The position numbers and the translations under genes were made by a program. DNA of 64,000 bases from Nonomuraea wenchangensis (GTDB lineage: Bacteria; Actinomycetota; Actinomycetes; Streptosporangiales; Streptosporangiaceae). Positions 14,854-23,268 of the stretch are shown piece after piece. Every line of letters starts with the position of its first letter. Positions within the stretch are counted from its first letter, which is position 1. The notes beneath the pieces are model-generated. The model searched no databases and was not told the DNA's origin. It saw only the letters and a program-made list of their open reading frames with translations. The stretch is taken from contig NZ_FOHX01000003.1 in NCBI RefSeq assembly GCF_900111685.1, positions 186,001 through 250,000 on the forward strand, given 5' to 3'.

Positions 14854-17800
14854 TCAGCGTCGTATCGGCGCGGTCGCGGACCACCTGCGGGGGACTGGAT
14901 CGCTCGTGCGCCAACCTCTGGCTGGCGCGGTAGCGGACCATTGCCGGTGCGTCGGCGGGCCGATCGTGATGTCGATCTCCTGCGGGAGGTCTCCCGTCGA
15001 CACGGACGGCGTCGGAATCGACGCGACCGCGGCCACCGCGGGCGGTCTTGCTGTGGTGGACAGCAGCGCCGCGGGGATCGTGGCGTACGCCTGGACCGCT
15101 GCCGGAGTAGCAGCGACCAGGATCGTGGTGGTGGGTGTAGGTACCGCGGCAGTAGCCAGGACGATCGCGGGTTGAGCGGTGATGCTCGTCCCGGTGGACG
15201 GTCCCGGGATAGCCGCGGCGGCGTTGACCGTCTGAGGGGTGGCGGTGGCATTGCCGCCGGCCTCGACAGTCGGCGCCGGGATGTTCGCGTCCGCCTGGAC
15301 GGTGTCCGGGGTGGCGGTCGCTCCGGTCGCTGCGGTCGGGCCGGGGATCGCCGTGGACGCCCCTACGACCTCCGGAGAGGCCGTAGAAGAGGCGGACACC
15401 TCAGGAACGCCTACGGACGCCTCAGAGGCGACTACAGGCGCGCTCGCGGTGGTCCCAGCCGAGACGTCCGGCTCCGGGATGGAGGCGGACGCCGCGACAG
15501 CGCCGGGTGTCGCGGTCGCCCCCGCCGAGGCGGTGGGTGCCGGGATCGTGGCGGTAGCGGGGACTGTCGTGGGCGAGGCTGTGGCGTCCGAGACCAGAAG
15601 GCCGCCGACGTTGTCCCAGACGACGGTGGTGTCCGCGCCGACCGCCTGCCAGGCCCCGGCCTGGAGGATCAGCCGCGTCGAGGTGACCGTGATCGGGGTC
15701 GCCTCGGAGTGCAGCTCCGCCCAGGAGGAGCCGTCCGGGGACGCCTCCCAGTAGGTGGTGCCCGCGTCCTCCCGGATGCGGAGCCAGCGGTGATCTGCCG
15801 GGCTGTAGGAGTGGAAGGCGAGGCTGGACTGGCTGCCGGAGACGACCTTGTAGATGCCGACGAATCCGCCCGCGATGACGAAGAACAGCCGGTTGATGGC
15901 GTCGGCCTCGACGATCGCGTAGACCTCAAGGCCGGTGGCCTGCGAACCGGCGTCGACCAGCTCGACCGCGAAGGCGCTGCCGGTCAGGTCGTAGGTGCCG
16001 GCGCTGGCGATCTGGCTGAACGCGACCGCCGAGCCGCTGATCTCGAACTGGTAGACGTCGTTCTGGCTGCCGGTGACGCCCGCGTTGTTGGTCGCTGTCC
16101 ACAGGGCCGTGTCCAGCGTCGTCCCAGTGAAGGTGTCGCGGAGCTCGGATGCCGGAACGATACCGCCCGACACGTCAGGGGCCGGGACCGACGCGGACGC
16201 CTGGACGGTGTCCGGTGATGCCGTGGCGCCCGCCGATGTGGCAGGCTCCGGGATGTCGGCCGTCGATTCCACGGCCGCTGGGGCAGCCGACGAGCCGGCG
16301 CCTGCTTGCGGTGTCGGGATGGTGGTGGTCGCCGAGACCACGCCAGGGCTCGCAGTCGCCCCGGCGGTCGAAGTAGGCGCTGGAACGCTGGCAGTGGCCT
16401 CGACGACGTCTGTGGTGGCCGTGGAGCTCGCGGAGACGTCGGGCGTGTCCACGGAGCTGGTGGCCGTGACCGGTGCAGGAGTAGCCGCTGTGACGGCGCC
16501 GACCGCCGGGGCGGGCACCGACGACGTCGCCTGTACGACGGACGGGGCCGCGGTGGCGCCGGCACCCGCAGTCGGGGCCGGGACGGTCGTGGAGGCGGTG
16601 ACGATGCTCGGGGAGGCGACGACCTCGGCCAGCACCGAAGCCTCAGGGACGGACGCGGTCGCCTGCACCACGGAGGGTGAGGCGGTGACGCCCGCCGTGA
16701 CAGACGGGGCCGGCACCGACGACTGTGCCTGGACGACCGCGGGCGAGACGGTAGAGCTGGTGCTCGCGGACGGCGCCGGCACTGCGGCCGAGGCCGGAAC
16801 GATCGCAGGTGAGGCGGTGGAGCCGGTCGTGACCGTGACCGACGGCACCGAGACCGACGCGGTGGCCACCGTCGGCGAGGCGGTGGAGCCCGCTGACGTG
16901 GTGGGTGCCGGGACGGTCGCTGTTGCGGGGGCGACGCCCGGCGTGAGAGTCGACCCGGTGGAGATCGTCGCCGACGGCACCGACGTGGTGGCTGCGACGA
17001 CGCCAGGAGCAGCCGTAGCACCCGCCCCGGCCGTAGGAGCGGGGACGCTGGCTGATGCCGACACCACGCCCGGAGAGACGGTCGAGCCCGCGCCGGTACT
17101 GGGAGCGGGAACCGATGCCGTGCCCGCCACCACTGACGGGGTGGCGGTGGCGTCCTGGCTAGACGGGGTGGCACCCGCGATGCCGATCGTGTGACCGGCA
17201 GCGAAGACGAGCGACGCCGAGGGGGTGAAGTTCGCGGTGCTCGTCGGCGTCGAGCTGGACAGGGTGCGGGTGGCGAGCGTGGAGGTGACGTAGGTGGTGG
17301 ACTGCAGGTCCGCCTGCTCGCTGAGCCCGCCGGGGGCGGTCCAGGAGACAGAACCGGGAGCAGTCGGGACACCCGTCGCGAACCGCAACTCCACGCTGTT
17401 GGCGGCGGGAGGGGTGATGCCGGGCGTACCGATCGACGTGCCCGAGCCGGACGTCTCCTGCACCGTCGGCGTGGAAGTGGACGCGCCCGAGTAGGCGGCG
17501 ATGATCACCGTGCCGTCAGCCGAGGCGTCCTGGGAGAAGTCCCACGACGTGGGCTCGCTGCCTCCTGCGATCTTCCAGTAGATGACGACCTGTAGGGCGT
17601 TCTCGCCCGCCGTGTACGTACGCAAGACCTGCCAGGTGGCACCGCCTGTGGGGGTGCCCATGTCGTCGAGGGTGCCGACGTCAGCCGAGTGGTGGGCGAC
17701 CAGCAGGTCGCCGGAGACGACACCCGTCGGCTTGGTGGCGGTGAGCGGCGTCGTCCTCCCCGCGACGGACGTCACAGTGCCGCGCAGGACAGGCGGTGAG

Positions 17801-18579
17801 GCCGGAGCGGAGCCGTCCGACACGCTCGGAGCCGGAATCGACGCCGACCCGGTGACGACGCTCGGGGTGGCCGTGGCCGACGCCGGAGCCGACACCGACG
17901 GGGCAGGAACCGACGACGTCGCGGCCACCACCGAAGGGGTGGCGGTCGCGTCCGTGCCGCCCCCGGACGGCAGGAAGACCGTGAACCCCAACCTGGACAC
18001 GATCGCGCCGGACGCCAGATGGTTCTGGGCGCCCGTCGCTGCATTCGAACTAAGGATCTTGTACGCGGCCTCGGCATGCGTGAGCCACCCATGGTTCAGG
18101 TCCGCGCCAGCAGGCTCGGTGTACGTCGAAGGCGGGGCGAATGTCCGCGCGTTACCGTCGCCGTCCGCGCCAGCGAACCTGATCTCGATACCGCTGCTGC
18201 TGGATGGGGTGACGGTGGGCGTCTGGACGTTGTTGCCCGTCCCGGCGCTCACGCTCCCGTACACGCCGGGAAGGGCAGCCCCGGACACACAGATCAGGAT
18301 CGCAACCGACGACGCCCCGGCATGCGCGACCGAGTACGTGGTCGGCTCCGACCCAGTCGCGGTTTTCACGAACGTCCGGCCACGCGTGTACGTCTGGCCG
18401 CTGTTCATGCTGGACGCGAGCGTCCACCCTGACGGGGTTGTGATGTCGGTGGCGTTGCCGCTGTCAGTGAAAACCGCCAGAACCAGCACATCGCCCGAGA
18501 CCACGTCCGAGGGGCGGGCGATCGTGTAGCCGCCGTTCGCGTTGCTCGCCGTGCTGTGGGAGCGGTACGCAGCAACCAC
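14854..18579 (-). CDS. Large repetitive tail/fibre-like protein
   Basis: A 1241-residue modular protein. Residues 1-205 and 262-470 are two related beta-rich domains (shared VVSGD-L-V, GSEPT, V/I-TP and RFA landmarks). Between and after them run 26 copies of a 22-residue unit with the core ATAxPxVVxATASVPAP: two at 211-256, fifteen at 477-806, nine at 999-1196. A LamG/concanavalin-like domain (FTGTTLDTALW...VVWDNVGG) occupies about 810-998. The tail end has two RxWSATAP copies. It is probably an extended fibre or decoration protein with a binding domain inserted midway. GTG start; no signal peptide. Confidence 0.8.
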   Translation of the reverse strand: MVAAYRSHSTASNANGGYTIARPSDVVSGDVLVLAVFTDSGNATDITTPSGWTLASSMNSGQTYTRGRTFVKTATGSEPTTYSVAHAGASSVAILICVSGAALPGVYGSVSAGTGNNVQTPTVTPSSSSGIEIRFAGADGDGNARTFAPPSTYTEPAGADLNHGWLTHAEAAYKILSSNAATGAQNHLASGAIVSRLGFTVFLPSGGGTDATATPSVVAATSSVPAPSVSAPASATATPSVVTGSASIPAPSVSDGSAPASPPVLRGTVTSVAGRTTPLTATKPTGVVSGDLLVAHHSADVGTLDDMGTPTGGATWQVLRTYTAGENALQVVIYWKIAGGSEPTSWDFSQDASADGTVIIAAYSGASTSTPTVQETSGSGTSIGTPGITPPAANSVELRFATGVPTAPGSVSWTAPGGLSEQADLQSTTYVTSTLATRTLSSSTPTSTANFTPSASLVFAAGHTIGIAGATPSSQDATATPSVVAGTASVPAPSTGAGSTVSPGVVSASASVPAPTAGAGATAAPGVVAATTSVPSATISTGSTLTPGVAPATATVPAPTTSAGSTASPTVATASVSVPSVTVTTGSTASPAIVPASAAVPAPSASTSSTVSPAVVQAQSSVPAPSVTAGVTASPSVVQATASVPEASVLAEVVASPSIVTASTTVPAPTAGAGATAAPSVVQATSSVPAPAVGAVTAATPAPVTATSSVDTPDVSASSTATTDVVEATASVPAPTSTAGATASPGVVSATTTIPTPQAGAGSSAAPAAVESTADIPEPATSAGATASPDTVQASASVPAPDVSGGIVPASELRDTFTGTTLDTALWTATNNAGVTGSQNDVYQFEISGSAVAFSQIASAGTYDLTGSAFAVELVDAGSQATGLEVYAIVEADAINRLFFVIAGGFVGIYKVVSGSQSSLAFHSYSPADHRWLRIREDAGTTYWEASPDGSSWAELHSEATPITVTSTRLILQAGAWQAVGADTTVVWDNVGGLLVSDATASPTTVPATATIPAPTASAGATATPGAVAASASIPEPDVSAGTTASAPVVASEASVGVPEVSASSTASPEVVGASTAIPGPTAATGATATPDTVQADANIPAPTVEAGGNATATPQTVNAAAAIPGPSTGTSITAQPAIVLATAAVPTPTTTILVAATPAAVQAYATIPAALLSTTARPPAVAAVASIPTPSVSTGDLPQEIDITIGPPTHRQWSATAPARGWRTSDPVPRRWSATAPIRR

Positions 18580-18601
18580 ACCGACCCCCGGACATGCGAA
18601 A

Positions 18602-18617
18602 GCCGCCCGGAGGCGGC
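18602..18617. terminator. GCCGCC-CGGA-GGCGGC hairpin
   Basis: A perfect 6-bp stem with a tetraloop in the 62-bp gap between the two tail genes. Weak T content follows, so partial termination or mRNA processing is likely. Confidence 0.45.
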
Positions 18618-18641
18618 GACGTCAGGCGGCGTTTGCGCTGG

Positions 18642-19094
18642 TCAGGCGGCCAAGGTCAGGGCGAAGATCCCGCTCGCGGACCAGGAAATTACGAGGCTCC
18701 CGTTGGACGTGGAGTAGTCGCTTCCCAGGTTGACCAACACTATGGCGTTGTTGCCCGCCAGAGCGTCCGCGTAGATGAGCGCGCCCTTCGCCCCCGTGAT
18801 GGTCGAAGACGACCAGGTCACATCGGAGGCGTCGAACGTCGCCACGCCACCCGACCCGGTGAACGTCGTACCCGTCAGCAGCGCGCCGCCGGACGTGTAC
18901 CCGGTGCCGGACACCTCGTTGGCGTTGTACGGGGAGACGCCATAGGCGGTGTCCGTGGTGAAGTTCGGCGTGGTGAGACTGTTCGTGAAGAGGGCGACCT
19001 TGTGCGTTTCCAGGTCGAGGTCGAGGGCGAGTTGAGTGGTATCCAGCACGTCAACGAACGTGCTGACGTACAGGCCCGATGCGGAGATGGCCAC
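18642..19094 (-). CDS. Tail-associated structural protein (ISASGLYV family)
   Basis: A 150-residue beta-rich protein: MAISASGLYVSTFVDVLDTT, LALDLDLETHKVALFTNSLT, NANEVSGTGYTSGGALL, and GALIYADALAGNNAIVLVNL. This exact order of motifs is found in a family of virion proteins of actinophages and of Gram-negative phages, encoded near tail-fibre genes. GTG start. It precedes the 1241-residue fibre-like gene and probably shares its structure or attachment. Confidence 0.8.
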   Translation of the reverse strand: MAISASGLYVSTFVDVLDTTQLALDLDLETHKVALFTNSLTTPNFTTDTAYGVSPYNANEVSGTGYTSGGALLTGTTFTGSGGVATFDASDVTWSSSTITGAKGALIYADALAGNNAIVLVNLGSDYSTSNGSLVISWSASGIFALTLAA

Positions 19095-19096
19095 GG

Positions 19097-19390
19097 TTAC
19101 GCCCCCTCAACCTTCGAAGTGACGTCCGCCTTCACGGTGTCGGACGGGGACGGGTCGGGGCTGCCGGGCTCCACGTAGGCGTCGCCGCCCACCGACACGC
19201 CGTCGGAGCGGGTGTTCTGCCGGTGCTCGCGCAGCGCCTCAGCGGCGGCCTGCTTGCGGTCCTTCGCCTCGTCGGAGGAGTCGGCAGCGTAGGCGTCCTT
19301 CGCTGCCTGGAGTTCGTCGAGAAGCCGCTTCTCGACCTCGGTGGCTTCGATCTGGCTGCGGAGTGAGGCCAGCCGGTCGTCAACCGACAT
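19097..19390 (-). CDS. Hypothetical coiled-coil protein
   Basis: A 97-residue protein. Residues 1-60 form a heptad-like helix (RLASLRSQIEATEVEKRLLD...), then a disordered Gly/Ser/Pro tail. It is encoded 2 bp before the ISASGLYV-family gene. The arrangement suggests a small scaffold or connector for tail parts, but there is no direct evidence. Confidence 0.7.
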   Translation of the reverse strand: MSVDDRLASLRSQIEATEVEKRLLDELQAAKDAYAADSSDEAKDRKQAAAEALREHRQNTRSDGVSVGGDAYVEPGSPDPSPSDTVKADVTSKVEGA

Positions 19391-19664
19391 CGCCCACCTC
19401 CTTCTTCTGTGGTGAGCGTTGGATGACGGCGTGCACGGTTTCGGGGCTTTTGATGTGGACGGACTGCTGGTCGCGGCCGTGCTGGACGACCCGGTTGCCG
19501 AGTTGGTCGGTGACGTCCTTCACCCGGCGTCCGTCCTTGCCGACGTACTCGCGGGCCTGGTCGTGGGTGGCGTGCGTCCATCCGCCGGCGCGGACCTGGA
19601 GACCCTTGGAGCGCAGCCACGCCCCGTAGGAGCCGTGGCGGTCGGGGTCGTACTCCTCCCGCAT
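19380..19664 (-). CDS. Hypothetical basic protein
   Basis: A 94-residue hydrophilic protein (MREEYDPDRHGSYGAWLRSK...) with RRVKDVTDQLGNRVVQHGRD and a basic C-terminus. The start could be 19664 or two codons earlier. No recognised domain. Confidence 0.65.
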   Translation of the reverse strand: MREEYDPDRHGSYGAWLRSKGLQVRAGGWTHATHDQAREYVGKDGRRVKDVTDQLGNRVVQHGRDQQSVHIKSPETVHAVIQRSPQKKEVGDVG

Positions 19665-19686
19665 CACCACCCCCTGACGTGCGAGA

Positions 19687-19706
19687 AGCCCGCACGATGG
19701 CGGGCT
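19687..19706. terminator. AGCCCGC hairpin
   Basis: AGCCCGC/GCGGGCT (7 bp, 6-nt loop) in a 50-bp gap. The loop (ACGATG) resembles that of the 2491-2520 hairpin (GCGATG), which hints at a recurrent phage hairpin type. Confidence 0.45.
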
Positions 19707-19721
19707 CAGGTGGTCGGACGG

Positions 19722-19967
19722 TCAGGTGATGCGGTGGTCGAGCTGGAACCCGTCAGCGGCGAGCAGAGCCTTGACGTCAGCCATCGGCAGCGCGTCGAGC
19801 CGCGTCCAGCACGGGCACAGGCTGGCGGCGGAGCACATCTCACCGCAGTCTCCGCAGCGCCAAGGCGGGCAGTCGCCGCAGCGCCCGGACGGGAACAGGT
19901 CTGTCGGGTCCCCGGTCGGTTCCGGCTTGGTCGCGCCACAGCCCTTACAGGCGAGGATCGGGGCCAC
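19722..19967 (-). CDS. Cysteine-rich zinc-ribbon-like protein
   Basis: An 81-residue protein with LACKGCGATKPEP, SGRCGDCPPWRCGDCGEMC and SLCPCW: ten cysteines in CxxC-type pairs, so two or three zinc knuckles are likely. GTG 19967 follows a GGGGGG ribosome site. Function unknown. Confidence 0.65.
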   Translation of the reverse strand: MAPILACKGCGATKPEPTGDPTDLFPSGRCGDCPPWRCGDCGEMCSAASLCPCWTRLDALPMADVKALLAADGFQLDHRIT

Positions 19968-20027
19968 GTCACCCCCCGCACGCGGGAAGCCCACACAAAG
20001 GCGGGCACAGGTCGGCGGGCGGGCGGG

Positions 20028-20210
20028 TCAGTGGCGGCGGAACGGGTCCAACACAGCCATCACGAGCAGGTAGGCGACGAGGACGACGGGCAGGAACGCC
20101 TTCCACCCGTACGCCGCACAGAAGGCGACCGCGAAGATGGGCGGGAACACGATCAACGCTGAGGTGATCCAGCTACGCATGCTCGTACCGCTGGTGGAGT
20201 CATCGGGCAT
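20028..20210 (-). CDS. Small membrane protein
   Basis: A 60-residue protein with two hydrophobic helices (SALIVFPPIFAVAFCAAYGW and FLPVVLVAYLLVMAVL) and a short basic tail (DPFRRH). GGAGGAA lies 4 bases before ATG 20210. The topology would suit a small holin or membrane anchor. Confidence 0.7.
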   Translation of the reverse strand: MPDDSTSGTSMRSWITSALIVFPPIFAVAFCAAYGWKAFLPVVLVAYLLVMAVLDPFRRH

Positions 20211-20757
20211 CGGCTTCCTCCGGGGTGAGGAGCCGGGCGGGCTCGACCTTCTCCGCCTCGTCGGCCAGCTCGATCAATCGGGCGGCGATCCTGCGTGCTT
20301 TCGCCGGGGTGTAGTCCCACTCGTGGAGTCTGCCGCAGCAGCCGCACCTGCCCGGCATGAGGACCGCGCCCCGGTAGCGGTCGGGCCACTCCCCTTCGCG
20401 GAGGTGGGCGTCCCAGTCGTCGTCAAGGGTGAGCTCTTCGCCCTCGTCGCTTCGTGGCGTGACGGCTTGGTTCAGCAGCTTCTCCGCGTCGCCTGCCTGC
20501 GGCGGGCGGGAGACGAGCCTCGCGTAGGCGAACTCCGCGTCGCCGCCATAGGCAGAGCAGCGGTGGTGCCAGTCCACGACCTCGTAGACGACGTTGCCGA
20601 GCACCGTGATCCGGTCGCCCTCGACCTTCGCAACGTCCAGCCCGGCCGCGTTCAGCCAGTCGCGAGGGAAGGCCGTGTAGGGGGCGGCGTAGGTGACCGT
20701 GGGCAGCCCGTACTCAGGCCACTCGATCGTCACGCCGTCGTGGTTGCAGAACTCCAC
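20200..20757 (-). CDS. Hypothetical protein with CGCC motif
   Basis: A 185-residue protein. The N-terminal half is beta-rich (VEFCNHDGVTIEWPEYGL...TVLGNVVYEVVDWHH). The C-terminal half has a GRCGCCGRLHEWDYT Cys cluster followed by a long helix (KARRIAARLIELADEAEKVE). GTG 20757 with GGAGA upstream fixes the start; the much longer open frame lacks coding character. Role unknown. Confidence 0.7.
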   Translation of the reverse strand: MEFCNHDGVTIEWPEYGLPTVTYAAPYTAFPRDWLNAAGLDVAKVEGDRITVLGNVVYEVVDWHHRCSAYGGDAEFAYARLVSRPPQAGDAEKLLNQAVTPRSDEGEELTLDDDWDAHLREGEWPDRYRGAVLMPGRCGCCGRLHEWDYTPAKARRIAARLIELADEAEKVEPARLLTPEEADAR

Positions 20758-20834
20758 GCGATCTCCAGTGGGGTTGAGGGGTTGGTGCGCGCGAGGCCCC
20801 GCACTATGAAGGGCCTGCAAGGTTGAGCGGGCAG

Positions 20835-21077
20835 CTACGAGCCGGAACGGATGCGTGGCACGCGGCGGTAGTCCTCGCCCTCGACGGGCTCCACCTCGTG
20901 GGCCTGGAACCAGGACGTGTACGGCTTCTCTAGGTGGGCGCGGTAACCGCCAGGGACGTCCATGACGTACTGGACTTGCGCTTCCCAGGACCGGTCCGAC
21001 TTCTGCCTCCACGCGATCAGATACCCCGCTTTCGCGGGATGACCTGGAAGTTTCACCACCGGAGGCTCGCCTTGCAT
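20835..21077 (-). CDS. Hypothetical protein
   Basis: An 80-residue basic protein (MQGEPPVVKLPGHPAKAGYL...) with several Trp/Tyr residues and HEVEPVEGEDYRRVPRI. It might be a small SH3-like beta barrel, judged only from the strand pattern. Confidence 0.65.
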   Translation of the reverse strand: MQGEPPVVKLPGHPAKAGYLIAWRQKSDRSWEAQVQYVMDVPGGYRAHLEKPYTSWFQAHEVEPVEGEDYRRVPRIRSGS

Positions 21078-21106
21078 GAGGCGACCCTACCCGGCAGGTC
21101 GAACTC

Positions 21107-21205
21107 CTATTCGAGCCAGATGATCCCGCCCGAGCAGGACACGACCACGTTGTCCGGGAGGTCCAGCCAGATCACGTTCGACGGCGAGACGACAGTCTCA
21201 GACAA
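21107..21205 (-). CDS. Tiny 32-residue protein (TTG start)
   Basis: An open frame of 32 codons (LSETVVSPSNVIWLDLPDNV... ending GGIIWLE). TTG 21205 follows GGAGG by 5 bases and lies just after the stop of the upstream gene, filling an otherwise empty gap. Hydrophobic strands alternate with acidic turns. Real expression is unproven. Confidence 0.5.
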   Translation of the reverse strand: MSETVVSPSNVIWLDLPDNVVVSCSGGIIWLE

Positions 21206-21219
21206 GGCAACCTCCAAGG

Positions 21220-21504
21220 TCAGAAGTCATGGGCGCAGCACGGGCAGAACTCCACCTGCCGTACGTCCGTCACAGGCACGAGAGCAGGCGTCCCGTAGTC
21301 GGTACCGTCCGGCCCGTCCAATTCGGCTTCGGCCATTCGCCGGCGCTCGGAGTTGTAGGCGGCGAGGAGATCGGAGGGCGTCGCGAAAGCGTGGCCGCAC
21401 TCCAGGCACACCTTGAACACGCCCTCGCGGGGCTCGTCAACGTCGTGCGCGCCGCAGTGCGTCTGCTCGCAGGAGGAGGACGGGGCGTGGACGGCGAGGT
21501 TCAC
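21220..21504 (-). CDS. Zinc-ribbon-like protein
   Basis: A 94-residue protein with VCLECGHAF and FCPCCAHDF, two CxxC knuckles framing a helical AAYNSERRRMAEAEL segment, plus Cys/His in CEQTHCGAHD. GGAGG sits 5 bases before GTG 21504, favouring this over GTG 21510. Probably a small zinc-stabilised DNA- or protein-binding module. Confidence 0.68.
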   Translation of the reverse strand: MNLAVHAPSSSCEQTHCGAHDVDEPREGVFKVCLECGHAFATPSDLLAAYNSERRRMAEAELDGPDGTDYGTPALVPVTDVRQVEFCPCCAHDF

Positions 21505-21571
21505 GACCACCTCCGAGCGAGAGTTGATCCGGGCGGGCGGCGGCGTGCAGACAGACCACCCGCCCGGAGGT

Positions 21572-22345
21572 CTACAGATCAGCGACGAGAGCCAGCCGTG
21601 GCCGCTTCGGGATCATCGTCTTGCCGGGCGTCGGCCAGTGGTCGGCGTCCACCCCGCAGTACGGCTCTGTCCAGCGCCGGTACGCCTTCTCGCAGTGCAG
21701 GGCGTAAATCTTGGCCCAGTCGGCGGCGAAGTAGCGAGGCAGCAGCCCGCCCGTGTTCGGGATCGGCTCTGGCGGTTCGCCTCGCGCGGCCAACTGCTGT
21801 TTGACCTCGCGGGCGCGGGCGGCGTGGCGGCGGCAGAACCAGTGGTTGGTGTGCCAGCCGGTCACCATGTCGCGTTCCTTCACGCGGATGGTGGCGGTGG
21901 CTCCACAGATGGTGCCGCCCTCGGTGTGGTCGTGAGCATGCCCGCCAGCGCCGTACACCTCGGGGAAGCGGCACGGGCCGATGTGCGGGTGGTCCAGGTA
22001 GCAGCCGGACGGCGGGCGCTCGCGCGGCTTGTACGGGCGGACCCTTGGCCCCTCGCACGAGCCGTTGCCCAGCGACCAGTCGGAGCGGTTCTCGTATCGG
22101 GGAGCGTCAGCCGCGATCAGTTCCGAGAGGCGAGGGCGACCCATCCGGTCGCCGCCGAGTGAGCGGCGGACCAGCGTCCAGAACTTGACCTCGGGGTGGG
22201 CGACCGGGCCGCGTTCCAACGCCCACGCCATCGCCAGAGCGACTTCGCGGGTGCCGGGCGGCATCCGGTCGTCGGCGTAGACGCGGCAGACCAGGTCATC
22301 GAACTTCATGAGCCGGTCGAGTTCTTCGGCACTGCGCTCGTTCAT
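21572..22345 (-). CDS. Conserved phage protein, paralogue of the gene at 39994
   Basis: A 257-residue protein. The N-terminal helical part (LALAMAWALERGPVAHPEVKF) leads to a PRYENRSDW segment. A Cys/His-rich middle (GGTICGATATIRV...HWFCRRHAARARE) follows, and the PIPNTGGLLPRYFAADWAKIY motif comes near the C-terminus. The same order (RYE, FC.RH, PNRGGLLP.Y...W.K.Y) is found in the gene at 39994-40764, so the two are diverged copies. Cys-His pairs suggest zinc. ATG 22345 overlaps the antirepressor stop as ATGA. Confidence 0.78.
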   Translation of the reverse strand: MNERSAEELDRLMKFDDLVCRVYADDRMPPGTREVALAMAWALERGPVAHPEVKFWTLVRRSLGGDRMGRPRLSELIAADAPRYENRSDWSLGNGSCEGPRVRPYKPRERPPSGCYLDHPHIGPCRFPEVYGAGGHAHDHTEGGTICGATATIRVKERDMVTGWHTNHWFCRRHAARAREVKQQLAARGEPPEPIPNTGGLLPRYFAADWAKIYALHCEKAYRRWTEPYCGVDADHWPTPGKTMIPKRPRLALVADL

Positions 22346-23268
22346 GCCGCGCCGCCCATCGCCTTGCGCAGCGAGCCGAAGTCGTTGAGCCGCTTGACCG
22401 CCCGGTCCCACGCCCATCCTTCACCAGCAGGGGTGAGGCGGGAGGAGGTGGACACCTGCTCGCCTCGCGTCCTCGTGTCGTACCGGGTCGTCTTCGTCCG
22501 GACGTAGTCCCGTTCGGTGGCGAAAGAGGTCGGCTGGTTCTTGCGGATCGTGTTACCCCGGATGATCAGGCCGATGTCGCCGAGGAAGTCCCACACGTCC
22601 TCGTGCAGGATGCGGACGCCGCAGTTCTGGAGCGCCCACGCCTTCAGCTTGTTGGCGAAGTCGCCGATGGCCATGCAGCCGTCCGCTGCCCGGTGGTGGT
22701 CGGCTTCGGCGGCCTTCGGCTCAAGGACCGCGATCTCTTCCTCGGCTGCCTGCCTGCCCGCTGCCTCGATCGCGGCGCGCTGCTCGGCAGCCTCGCGGGC
22801 TTCGATCTCCGCCGCCCACTTGCGAAGCGTCTCGGGGTGGGAGGGGATCGCCGTGACCGGGGACGGCGCGGGGGCGTACCCGCCCGTACGGCGGATGGAA
22901 GGGATGACGTCGTGGAACACCCAGCGCTGGAAGCGGACGACCTGCTTCTGAACGTCCTCGTTCTTGATCCGCGCGGTCTGCCGTTGCCCCAGAACGCGGT
23001 AGAAGCCCGGCTCGGTGACGTGCCACATCTGCTGCTCGCCGCCAAGGGTGGGAGCTATCTCCCACCCCTTCTCGTCATCCGGAACGGTACGGAGCATGTC
23101 CCGTGCGGAGTGGAAGGACAGCGAGCGGGCCAGGCCCGGCGCTTGGACGCGGAAGCTATCTCCGACGCGAGTGATCTCCAGGTTGAACTCTCCGTTGTCG
23201 AAGATCTGGAGGTCGGAACCCGGCCCCTGATTCTCGTCGCGGGAGTCCGAGGAAGTACGGTTGTCCAT
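22342..23268 (-). CDS. Phage antirepressor (BRO-N plus KilAC)
   Basis: A 308-residue regulator. The BRO-N domain lies at about residues 15-130 (LARSLSFHSARDMLRTVPDDEKGW; WHVTEPGFYRVLGQRQTARI; VQKQVVRFQRWVFHDVIPSI RRTG). A linker with coiled coil (AAEIEAREAAEQRAAIEAAG) follows. The C-terminal KilAC/ANT domain (LEPKAAEADHHRAADGCMAI, KLKAWALQNCGVRILHEDVW) ends about 290. Such proteins bind phage repressors and release the lytic genes. AGGAGA precedes ATG 23268; the open frame further up runs through an AT-rich promoter region and is not used. Confidence 0.88.
   Translation of the reverse strand: MDNRTSSDSRDENQGPGSDLQIFDNGEFNLEITRVGDSFRVQAPGLARSLSFHSARDMLRTVPDDEKGWEIAPTLGGEQQMWHVTEPGFYRVLGQRQTARIKNEDVQKQVVRFQRWVFHDVIPSIRRTGGYAPAPSPVTAIPSHPETLRKWAAEIEAREAAEQRAAIEAAGRQAAEEEIAVLEPKAAEADHHRAADGCMAIGDFANKLKAWALQNCGVRILHEDVWDFLGDIGLIIRGNTIRKNQPTSFATERDYVRTKTTRYDTRTRGEQVSTSSRLTPAGEGWAWDRAVKRLNDFGSLRKAMGGAA

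Noticed and set aside
15984..17372. 462-codon minus-strand frame inside the repeat protein
   Set aside because: Different frame of the 66-bp repeats; extremely rich in Arg and Pro, a shadow of the real repeat.
14906..18529. DNA tandem repeat resembling CRISPR or satellite
   Set aside because: The 66-bp periodicity is explained by the 22-residue protein repeat; units are diverged at wobble positions and there are no unique spacers.
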